DNA from: Clavaria fumosa
Lineage: Eukaryota; Basidiomycota; Agaricomycetes; Agaricales; Clavariaceae
Reading direction: 5' to 3'
Assembly (NCBI GenBank): GCA_951802425.1
Contig: OX637800.1
Coordinates: 1,550,001 to 1,614,000 of the forward strand
DNA length: 64,000 bases
Shown here: positions 54,782 to 64,000 of the stretch, in pieces
How positions within the stretch are numbered: position 1 is the first letter of the stretch
How the letters are laid out: each line of letters starts with the position of its first letter
Notes under the pieces: generated by a model
What the model saw: the letters and a program-made list of their open reading frames with translations, nothing else
The model's database searches: none
What the model was told of the DNA's origin: nothing
Program-made: the position numbers and the translations under genes

Positions 54782-56489
54782 CTAGTGACTTGACATTCCG
54801 GTTCCATAGCACGGCCAGCTTTCCATGTCCAAGTCCAATTCTGGCTGATCATTCAGCGCTCGACTCGTGTCATCCTGTGACAAGATACAGATACACAGTG
54901 AAAAGGAAAGAAGAGGTGCGGCGCAGCAACATACCAGCATGTTTGCGTCGTGTACAACACATCGCGTCCTTGAAACGGTACTTGTTAGGGACGACTGAAG
55001 TGCTTCCAATATAGAAGCTGCACGTGCTGCTCGTGAGTGGGCCAATAGCCGAAAAAGAGTCTATATTCCAGGATTGAACAAGTTCTCAAGAATGCCTGCA
55101 GTAGCCAATTGTCTTCAGAGAATACTGTTACAATCGAGCTACAGGACAAATGTAAATGCGCGAAATGGCCGGAAGACCTGGCACTCACGTCAGCCGAGGT
55201 GTCTCGGGCCGAAAACTGAATTACGACGCAGCATTCCCAGGGTATCACACTTCAACAGACCCGCCCGCCCTAGCATATCTACCCGCTCGCGCCACCCCTT
55301 CCGCCAAGTCCAACTGCTACGACATCATTATCATCCTGACAATAGGGCATGTGATGATAAGCTGACCTTCGGTTCTCCAAAGGCGTAGGCCTTCGTGTGG
55401 CCATTTTTAATGTGAATGATCCACCTTGACCACCCGCACCTCCTGGGCTGGCTGGAAGGCAATGTCGACAAAGGGCGCGTCAATACATCAGGACCTTTGA
55501 AGTCACCAAAGTCTTTAGTCCCTGTCGATTGCGCCATTCGTAGAAGCGTCGGCAATATTTCCGTCGGCTCAAAGCAAGTATTCCCCGAAAAGCGGAACGA
55601 GATTGTGAGAAAACGTCCATCGCCTTTTGTGACCTGGAGCAGTTATATGTGAAAGCGAACCTTGGAGTGGCAAGGAAGGGTTACCTTCACGCCCCCCTGA
55701 ATTGCTTGGACTCTCTCGTGCGCTTGCACCATTGTTTGATTTGTGCTAGTGTGGTCGTGGCAAGCCGTAGATATTTGAACGAGAATAGTCTAAGTGACGG
55801 CTATATTGACGTATTGTGTAATCTGCGATTATGCGGCCGAGGTTTGTAGTTGAAATTGTAGTGTGATGTGCAAGGGTAGAGGCATCATCTATGCTGTTGA
55901 AGAATCGTGCAAGTTCATGATAGTCAACTGAGAGTCTATCGTGAGCTTCTGGAAGGATCTGAGGATAACCTCAAAACGGTAAGAGCTCTGTTGGTTGCAA
56001 GAGGATTGTGGATTGGAGTATTTTCTGTCTCGCTGCATGGCGAAGCTGCTTTTTCCGGCCCTGGGCCCAGAGCCTGGGATTAGGAGACATTCGTCAGTCC
56101 GTTGACATCTGGCTGTTCGTAGCGCCTCGATTTGCGCAAAGAGAGTGGAATACACAAGATACGTCTCATATCAGCGAGACGAGGGAAGGGCGTAAGGCAA
56201 GGGTGATTGAGCTCGGCTCGAAATTCAAGCTCAGACTTGTGCCTTCCTGTTCTTCACAAAAATTACAGACACCGTCCGTTATCGAAACGACAGAATAAGC
56301 ATTTAGAAAGAACGCTTCCTAGATGGTTTCTATAACTCTCACCTTGTCGAGGAATCTCGCACATACTGACGTAGACTTTGCCAAACGCCTCATGATGCAC
56401 CGCCATCATCCGTAGTCCGGACATTCTTCAGTCATTCCGAGCTGATATGCCATGGGTGAAGGGCAGAGCGTCAGGAGACACGCCGACGA
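54782..56489 (-). pseudogene. Spacer with remnants of the unidentified minus-strand gene, second copy
   Basis: Matches 39567-41300 with substitutions and several indels. The possible first exon is at 56409-56343. The DRLSVDYHELARFF stretch is near 55935-55870, here with a small in-frame insertion. Decay differs between the two copies. Confidence 0.35.
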
Positions 56490-58056
56490 GCTTGGAAATG
56501 AGGCGTGACATTACGCCTCCATCTTTTACGTTCCTTGTCACACACAACTGCACCGCCCGACTGCAGCACGGACAACTGCCCACGAGTGCTCAACACGCCT
56601 GGGGCTGATATTCAACCCCACACCACCACCACTGACCCTTGCCTAAGCCGCTCCTCCCAACCATCCAATACCCCGTACGTGCAACCTCACCTCCGTCGCG
56701 GGCCAACGTATCGCGTGCAGCGCCACCTCAGCACCGACAGCGGTGCATAATACACACGCCGCAGCCCCAGTAGCCCCGTCGTCAGGTACAGACATTGCAG
56801 GCCTGTCGGTGTTGACCGGTGGTGCGTGCATCCGTGCATCCATGTAGTGGCTTTATGTGAAATATTTGTGGGTTAGACTTGGAGTTGGCGGAGGATGGAT
56901 GGACAAACACACCGATAATGCAGCGACAAAATAATCCACTCTCTCCGGGTTGTCTCCCACTGAAGCCTGTGCCCAATGCACTAGTATCATAAGCTCTCAT
57001 GCCCTAGTTCGGCGTGCATACACGCAATACAAGTTGCGCAGAGTCTCTGCGAGAGCAGGGTCAACGGACAGCCACCGACACACCTTGAGCAAGAGCAATG
57101 TCAGTGCGTGCGGCGACACGAGCAGCCCCGTTGGGCGAGATTGGGAGATGTGGCATGCGTGTGTGCCGTGATGGTGTGACGTCGTCGTGTGGATGGGTCG
57201 GTTGGCGGTTATCATTGTGATATTTTCGATTGACTTGATTAACTTCATATTTTTATAGATAGGGAAAAGGGAAAGGATGGGGGGAACGTACGGGCTCTTT
57301 AGCCTCAACCTCAACCTCCGTCTCTCTCTCGCCTACACCAGGCCATCCGGGGTCGTGCGTATGCTTTTGTAGATATGTGTTGTCGCCGTCGTCGTCACAG
57401 CAAAAAGCAGTTACTGAACCATGGCGTGATCGCGATGCCGCCGCGTTGTGCCTAGCAGTCCCATTCCCGTTGCCGCCCCTGGATCCCAGTCCGTAAGTGG
57501 CTCCCGTACCGCCAGGATGGAAATAGTGACGAAGCTGGTGGGGGTGATGGCGCCGCAAAGAGGAAGATGAGGTAATGGCGTGGGGGTAAGATTGGGAAAG
57601 ATCGGGAGGGCACTGCTGCTATGGACAGCGATGATGCGGTTCGTTAGGAGGTGCGCGTGTATCCGTGGCGGGGAAGGGACTGGAGTGATGGGGCTTAGAT
57701 GGCTTTGGCCATGAGTGCGAGCCCAAGTGGCAGCAGTGGTTGTAGCGGCCGCGCCTTGTACCAAACAATGGTTCTGCTGGGGTGGACAGTGAATACGATA
57801 TTGTCGTCGCCATCGCTGTCGGAAGACACTGCGACAGTCGTGTTCGCGTTCGGCATGCTTAGTGGTAGTAGCGAAAGTAGCAGAACGGCGAGAACGAATA
57901 CGATTGGGATGACGGATGTGGATACGGCGGGCTAGGCCGCGCGAGACGCGGATAGTGCGGGGCGCGAAAAGAGAGCGGGCCGTGTTGGGCTTGCATCTTG
58001 GTGGGGCGACTGTGGTGCTTGTGCTTGTGCTAGTGTACGCTCTGGGATGCGTCGTT
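56490..58056. repeat. Segment R, copy 3, interrupted by Copia B
   Basis: Matches 41301-42870. It ends at TCGTT (58052-58056), the left target duplication of the Copia insertion. The sequence that would follow (GTCCCGGTGAG) is found after the Copia 3' LTR at 30375, at the other end of the duplicated unit. Confidence 0.8.
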
Positions 58057-58392
58057 TGTTGGAGATTCAAACCGCCGCCCGTTACCGCGCCTTGCGTAAC
58101 GGCCCGCCCTCGCGTGTTCGCTTCCGCACCTGAGCATTCTTCCCTTCATCGCTTATTAGCCTAACGCAGTCTTCTCTTCGGCTCCCATCCATTATATATT
58201 CTTGTAGCGTAGCCTTCACGCCCTCTCAATGACTCGCGTCGCTTGAGAGGTACGACATATCATTTCCAATCCTTTTACCTACTTACTGACTAGCTGAACA
58301 CCGTAGCTAACCCGGTGTTCGCATTAGGTACTTTCCTTTTAATAAAACAAAACGACTCGCGTCGCTTGAGAGCTAACCCGGTGTTCGCATTA
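58057..58392 (+). repeat. 5' LTR of Copia B (336 bp)
   Basis: TGTTGGAGATTC...GTGTTCGCATTA, preceded by the 5-bp target duplication TCGTT. A TATATA box lies near 58192. It contains two direct repeats (GCGTCGCTTGAGAG and CTAACCCGGTGTTCGCATTA, each twice), so the LTR itself has an internal duplication. It is the empty-site reference for the TIR insertion (near 58250). Confidence 0.9.
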
Positions 58393-58407
58393 GATTATGA
58401 GACCCGC
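58393..58407 (+). promoter_or_regulatory. Primer binding site for a half initiator tRNA-Met
   Basis: GATTATGAGACCCGC directly follows the LTR. TTATGAGACCCGC is the complement of an initiator tRNA-Met anticodon arm (..GGGTCTCATAA.., with the CAU anticodon). This is the priming mode known for Drosophila copia and yeast Ty5, where a cleaved tRNA half primes reverse transcription. Confidence 0.65.
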
Positions 58408-58436
58408 CTATAGGGACTAACCACACTCACTTCACG

Positions 58437-61400
58437 ATGTCGCTCGCTAACCAAACCAAGTTTTCGAAAACCTTCTCCCTGCCGAAGTTAAAGCCCGACG
58501 GATCCAACTGGATTATCTTCCAGGATAGTGTCGAGCTCGAGTGCGCGTCGCACAACCTCGAAGGCCATCTTGATGGGCGAAGGACAAGACCAGTCCGCCC
58601 GGCGGCCACAATCCCTGTGGCAGAGGAGGAAATGTTTGAGCGAGAGACGGCCCGCTGGACTTCGGGCGAAGCAACGATACGAAAGGGGCTCACCGAAGCG
58701 TTGCCCCCAACGTTATACCTCACTGTACGGAAGGAACCGACAGTGAGAGAAGTCTGGGCGAAGGTCGTTCAGCATCACCAAAACAAAGCGCAGCTGATAG
58801 TCATCGAATTACGCACCCGGCTACAGAACGAGAGATGTCCCGACAAAGGGGACATACGCGAACACCTAGCAAAACTACGTCAGATGCGAGAAGACCTTGC
58901 CCTGATGGGCGAGAGCATTACAGATGAAAACTTCCACACCATAATCCTTTCCTCCCTACCGCTGTCGTACGACAACTACCTTACCTCTATAACCAATCAG
59001 CTCAGCCCGACATCGATAACGATAACTGTCCCCGAACGCACCATTGGTACCCTGGTAATACCCGCATTCGAGACCCTGATTACGCCACCGAAGATCGATC
59101 CCGACCGACTCATAGAGTCGCTAGGCCAAGAGGCCGACCGCCGCGCCCTACGACAAAAAGGCACGAAAAAGGAGAAGGAAGATGTGGCGTTAACCGCCTC
59201 CTCCGACTCTGCTGGGACTAAGAAAAAGGACAGGCCTAAGGTCAAATGCTTCAACTGCAACAAAACGGGACATTACCAAAGGGATTGCTGGGCGAAAGGA
59301 GGTGGCAAGGAGGGCCAAGGACCGAAGCAAAAGGGAAAAGGGGCAGACAAGGCTGCTGCCGCAGACGACAACGAAAGCGCGACTGCATGGCCGGCTATCG
59401 TCAAAGGGGATGGTCAGTGCGAAAGGACAGGGATAGACTTTGCTCACCTGGCAGAAACAGATGAGCACGCAGATATCGAGCTGTACGACTCTGGCGCCTC
59501 CCGCCACATGTCGCCATACCGCGCAAAGTTCCTGAACTACACCGAAATCCTGACGAAAAACATATATGCAGCCGACAGAAGGACCTTTAAAGCACTAGGA
59601 AAGGGGGACATCTACATAAATGTCCCAAAAGGGTCAGAAATGACGAAGGTACTGCTCCGAAATGTGCTATACACACCTGCGATGTCCGCAACGCTGGTCT
59701 CAATCGCAAAGATTACTGAGGCAAACCATACCGTTACGTTCAAAGGGGCGAATTGTCTAATCTACGGACCGAATGGGGATCTCGTGGGTCAAATCCCTCG
59801 AAGGAACAGACTGTACCAAGTAAACCATGGCGTATGCGACACAAACGGCCGAGCGCTGATGGCCGCAACTGTCAGCATCGATGAACTACACAGAAAAATG
59901 GGCCACATAGCTTACGACACTGCGAAGGCCCTCGTCCAAAAGGGGATGGTAAAAGGCATAGAATTCGACGAATCACCGCAACCGGGATCGTGTGACTCCT
60001 GCGAGTATGCGAAGGCAACCCGCAAGCCCATAAGAAAGGTAAGAATGGAGCCACGCGCCGAGCGTTTCGGCGACGAGATCCATTCAGACCTGTGGGGGCC
60101 GTCACCAGTCAGATCCATCAACGGACGAGTGTACTATGTCACTTACACAGATGGGTGCACCAGGTGGTCTGCCGTCGACATCCTCCGAACCAAGGACGAG
60201 ACCCTGGCTTCTTACAAACGCTTTGAAGCTTGGGCAAAGACGCAGCGAGAAGCCAGAATCAAGTGCCTATACTCTGACAAGGGAGGCGAGTACATGAGCG
60301 GAGCCTTCGAAGAGCATTTAGCCCAAGCAGGGACAATCCAAAGACTCACCGTGCACGACACTCCTGAGTACAACAGCGTCGCCGAACGCCTCAACCGCTC
60401 GATCCTCGAGCGTGTCCGGGCAATGCTCCATGCCAGCGGACTGCCGAAATTTCTGTGGGCCGAGGCGGTTAGGCATGCCGTCTACCTAAAGAACCGAACA
60501 TCGACACGGGCACTCACAAACATGACGCCCTTCCAAGCCCTCTTTGGTGCCAAACCAGACCTGTCCCACCTCCCCGAATGGGGGACAAAAGTATGGGTGC
60601 ACGACCCAACGAGGACAAAGCTTGATGGGTGGTCGAACGTAGGCAGATGGATAGGCTTCGACGAGCCCACCCACGCCCACTGAATATATTGGCCTGAAAA
60701 ACGGTCAGTAACTGTTGAATGCAGCATCAAATTTGACATAGGAGATGTTGTATTTGCGAGAGACGCACCGCAGGAACCGGTCACTCCCGCGCTGCGCAGC
60801 CCGCAGCCTGACCAACCCCCAAGAGACTCCGACGACGAGGCAGATGAAAACCTGACCTATCAGGAAGTGACTGAAGAGCGGAGTAAACGCCAAAGAAAGC
60901 CGTCCGAGTACGTCAAAAGGTTGCAAAGAGGCGAAGGAACGGTAGAAGGGAGAAAGAAGGGGCCCAACTTACCCCAAGGTATGCCCACACCAACTCTGCC
61001 CGAAGCACCGTCCACCGAGGATGAGGAGGAGCACGCAAACCTGGGAGGTATTGAGTATGCGATGATAGCAAATGTAGTTGAGACGGAGGGGGTAGATCCA
61101 ACGTACCACGAAGCCAAGCGGCGTCCGGACTGGCCCAAATGGCATGAAGCCATCAAGACCGAGCTCGAGTGTCTAGACAAAGCCGAGACCTGGGACGTCG
61201 TTAAGCGACCCGAAGACAGAAACGTCGTCGGCTCCAAGTGGGTCCTCCGGATAAAGAAAAACGCTGCAGGTCAGGTAGAGAAGTATAAGGCACGGCTGGT
61301 GGCGAAAGGTTATACCCAGGTCCATGGCCAAGATTACTTCGAAACCTTCGTGCCTGTGGCCCGCCTCGCCTCGATCCGTATCATCCTGGCCATAGCGACG

Positions 61401-62636
61401 AGGAATGACTGGGACATCGATACTTTCGACTTTAACAGTGCCTTCTTGAATGGTCAGTTAGGTGATGACGAAGAAGTGTATATGGAACAACCACCTGGAT
61501 ACGAGGCCGAGAACCGTCGCAGATACGTCCTGAAGCTGAAAAAGTCAATATACGGCTTAAAACAGAGCGGGCGAAAATGGTACGAGGCCCTCTGCAGCGA
61601 GTTGACGACGCTGGGTTTCCGAAAAAGCGAAGCCGACCCTGCAGTCTTCTACCAGCGGAGTAAAACATCGATGACCTTGATAGCGGTCCATGTGGACGAC
61701 TGCATCATCGCCGGCGGAGACGCGACCGAGATAGCGAAGACTAAGCACGAGCTGAACAAAAAGTTCAGGCTGACGGATATGGGAGCGATTGGTTGGTTGC
61801 TAGGGATTGAGGTAATGAGGGACAGGGCGACACGTACGCTTTCGCTGAGTCAGCGGAGTTACATCGAAGCGATACTGGCGCGCGGAAATTTCACCGACCT
61901 GAGTCCACGGGCTTCGCCCATGGACTGCTCCACTGTCCTCTCTCGTTCCCAATGCCCAACCTCTGTTGAAGATGTCGCGGAAATGCAGAAGTTCCCGTAC
62001 CGACGCCTACTCGGGATGCTGATGTGGGCAGATGTCGCTACCCGACCCGATATTGCCTTCGCCATCTCTACTCTCGCTCAGTTCGCAGAAAACCCAGGAC
62101 GACCGCACTGGGAGGCGCTCAAGCAAGTCTTTCGTTACCTGAAGGGGACGAAGAACTGGAGGCTCACCTACGGCGGTACCGAGAAGGAACTAGAGGGGTA
62201 CAGTGATGCGGATGGAAGCTCGCAAGAGCACAGAAAGGCCATAAGCGGGTACGCTTTCCTAATTGACGGGGGAGCTGTATCGTGGGCGGCTAAAAAGCAG
62301 GAGTTGGTCGTTCTCTCGACAACTGAGGCCGAGTACGTTGCCGCGACACATGCGGCAAAGGAAGCCATATGGCTGCGAAGGCTAATCGACGAGCTCGTCC
62401 GCCCACTCGCTGCTCCCACCACCCTCTTTTGCGACAACAAATCCGTGATCGCGCTCACACAAGACGGGCACTACCATGCCCGCACGAAGCACATCGACAT
62501 ACGATACCACTTCATACGATACGTCGTCCAAAACGGATCTATAAACTTAATCTATTGTCCCACAGACGAGATGGTGGCCGATACCCTGACGAAGGCGCTA
62601 CCAAGCGCGAACGCGCTCGGACTACACGCGGTTTGA
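58437..62636 (+). CDS. Copia Gag-Pol polyprotein (one in-frame TGA)
   Basis: First part 58437-60683 (748 residues): Gag (about 1-240), CCHC knuckle CFNCNKTGHYQRDC (271-284), protease DSGA (351-354), integrase HHCC (H485, H490, C519, C522), DDE core (D551, D614, E650). After the TGA at 60681-60683 the same frame continues to 62636: a linker, reverse transcriptase (NSAFLNGQL; HVDD) and RNase H (SDADG, TEAEY, TKHIDIRYHF, ADTLTKAL). The TGA falls where relatives have an aromatic or basic residue before IYWPEKRSV, so a TGG-to-TGA nonsense change is the simplest reading; readthrough is possible. Every catalytic motif is otherwise intact. Confidence 0.88.
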
Positions 62637-62644
62637 CGGGGGAG
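62636..62644 (+). other. Copia polypurine tract, copy B
   Basis: ACGGGGGAG immediately upstream of the 3' LTR; same as copy A. Confidence 0.7.
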
Positions 62645-62840
62645 TGTTGGAGATTCAAACCGCCACCCGTTACCGCGCCTTGCGTAACGGCCCGCCCTCG
62701 CGTGTTCGCTTCCGCACCTGAGCATTCTTCCCTTCATCGCTTATTAGCCTAACGCAGTCTTCTCTTCAGCTCCCATCCATTATATAGTCTTGTAGCGTAG
62801 CCTTCACGCCCTCTCAACGACTCGCGTCGCTTGAGAGGTA
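62645..62840 (+). repeat. Copia B 3' LTR, left piece
   Basis: Identical to 26845-27040. It differs from its own 5' LTR at a few positions (for example near the TATA box, TATATAGTC versus TATATATTC), so the original Copia insertion is not very recent. Confidence 0.9.
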
Positions 62841-64000
62841 CATCAGGAAAAGTGCAAAGTGACTTAGGCAGTCTTAGACCTGTCTTAAATTGGATTTAAG
62901 AAAAATTAAGACAAGTTGGACTAAGACGAGACTGTCTTAGTCTAAGACAATCCAATTTTCCAGATTTGTCTTAGATACATCTTAATAATCTTGGCAGGCC
63001 TTAATGATTCTTAGCATCTGGCAGACCAAGAGGTATCAAGTATAATTAAGAACCAAAAGTTAGCCTTACAGCTACTGAATCTGACTGAAACCTGTCTTAA
63101 ACACCTCAGGAAACATAAAACTTTCTTGACCAGAACTTGGCCAAACTTCAATGATCTTAATCCTCAAATTAGACTCAACTTATTAGTAATCAAGTAGTTG
63201 ATTAAAAAATATTATTAATCAAGTACAGTCAAGTACAGTCAAGTACATGTAAGAACATATAAGGCCTATGTAAGGAGCAACAGCAGCTGCTGCCGCTGCT
63301 ATTGCTCCGCCGCCGCCGCCGCCACCGCCGCCGCCGCCGCTGCCGTTGCTGCTGCCGCCGTCGCTGCCGCCGCCGCTGCTGTTGCTGCCGCCGTTGCTGC
63401 CGCCGCCGCTGCTGTTGCTGCCGCCGTCGCTGCCGCCGCCGCCGCCGCTGTTGCTGCCGCCGTCGCTGCTGCTGTTGCTCCGTCGCAGCCGTTGCTGCTG
63501 CTGCTGCTGCCGCCGTCGATGTTGCTGTCGCCGCCGCCGCCGTCGATGTTGCTGCCGCCGCCGCCGTTGTTTTGCTGTCGCCGCCGCCGCCGCCCCGTTG
63601 CTTTGCTGCCGCCGCCGCCGCCGTCAATGTTGCTGCCGCCGCCGCCGTTGCTTTGCTGTCGCCGCCGCCGCCGCCCCGTTGCTTTGCTGCCGCCGTCGCC
63701 GCCGCCGCCGCCCCGTTGCTTTGCTTTGCTGCCGCCGCCGTTAATGTTGCTTTGCTATCGCCGCCGCCGCCGCCATGGTTGTTGCTGCCGTAGCCGCTGC
63801 TGTTGTTGCTGCCGTCGCCGCTGTTGCTTTGCTGCTGCTGCCACTGCTGCCGCCGTCGTCGTCGATGCCGGAGGAGAAAGATAGGGAAAGGAAGGGGAGA
63901 GAAGAGAGGGAGGAGAGGGAGAGAGAGGAGAGGGAGAAGCCGCCCTCACCATCGCTCTGTAAATAATAAAAAATGAAAAGAATATGAACAAAAGGGGAGA
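62841..64000. mobile_element. TIR transposon, second copy, cut by the window end
   Basis: Begins with the same CATCAGGAAAAGTGC terminus and subterminal GTCTTA motifs. No difference from 27041-28200 was noticed, including the CCG-rich tract. The right terminus lies beyond the window. Confidence 0.9.
63290..63870. repeat. CCG/GCT trinucleotide-rich tract, second copy
   Basis: Same block as 27490-28070 at offset 35,800, with no length change. For so long a triplet tract this argues for a very recent duplication or a copied assembly segment. Confidence 0.9.

Larger units (their letters stand above)
58057..64000 (+). mobile_element. Ty1/Copia element B, 5'-complete; 3' LTR split by the TIR transposon; runs off the window
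   Basis: 5' LTR 58057-58392, primer site, Gag-Pol 58437-62636, polypurine tract, 3' LTR left piece 62645-62840, then the TIR element to the window end. From 60051 it repeats 24251-28200 with 12 substitutions and no indels. Single in-frame TGA in pol (60681-60683); otherwise the frame is open for 1,400 codons. Confidence 0.92.

Noticed and set aside
1..64000. tRNA, rRNA, riboswitch or bacterial operon signals
   Set aside because: None was recognised. Spliceosomal introns, poly(A)-tailed LINE and fungal retroelements show eukaryotic DNA.

Overview
The window looks like a genomic island from a filamentous basidiomycete (Agaricomycete-type). It has short GT-AG introns of about 50-60 bp, STAND/NLR genes with kinesin-light-chain TPR arrays, AIG1/GIMAP-like GTPases, and nested fungal LTR, LINE, TIR and hAT elements. 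The species cannot be named from sequence alone. No rRNA, tRNA, CRISPR or prokaryotic signal was recognised. All assignments come from reading motifs and comparing segments within the window; no database was searched.

Layout. 1-1104: 5' end (minus strand) of a diverged Ty3/Gypsy chromovirus cut by the window edge. 1105-1931: microsatellite, 30-bp minisatellite and a small fragment of the gene cluster. 1932-2495 plus 11652-12345: dispersed segment 'R', split by an ORF1-only LINE (2496-11651), itself split by a complete Gypsy chromovirus (4787-10381). 12345-24250: gene cluster copy 1 (GTPase plus strand; decayed GTPase minus strand; NLR-TPR with 23 TPR units). 24251-30369: 5'-truncated Copia whose 3' LTR is split by a 3.2-kb TIR transposon carrying an hAT MITE. 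30370-39566: cluster copy 2 (intact minus-strand GTPase, NLR-TPR with 16 units, a second hAT MITE). 39567-42880: spacer plus R. 42880-54781: cluster copy 3, nearly identical to copy 1. 54782-58056: spacer plus R. 58057-64000: 5'-complete Copia, its 3' LTR again split by the TIR element, running off the window.

The structure is explained by tandem segmental duplication. Positions of about 13.6-24.25 kb recur at +30,530, and 24.25-28.2 kb recur at +35,800. The two offsets differ by 5,270 bp, which equals one deletion in copy 1 with a 2-bp microhomology junction. The repeat period is therefore about 35.8 kb and contains two NLR/GTPase clusters plus the Copia/TIR insertion.

Biology. Each cluster pairs an NLR-like sensor (short N-terminus, NB-ARC, long TPR array) with a divergently oriented GTPase that has a coiled coil and, in the intact copy, a C-terminal membrane anchor. 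A second GTPase accompanies two of the three copies. TPR units are 126 bp, differ in number between copies (23, 16, 23), and vary at a few fixed codon positions. This is the architecture expected of fast-evolving fungal non-self recognition loci. Transposons and tandem duplication appear to have shaped the locus, and the transposon portion shows CpG-transition decay that the adjacent NLR copies do not.
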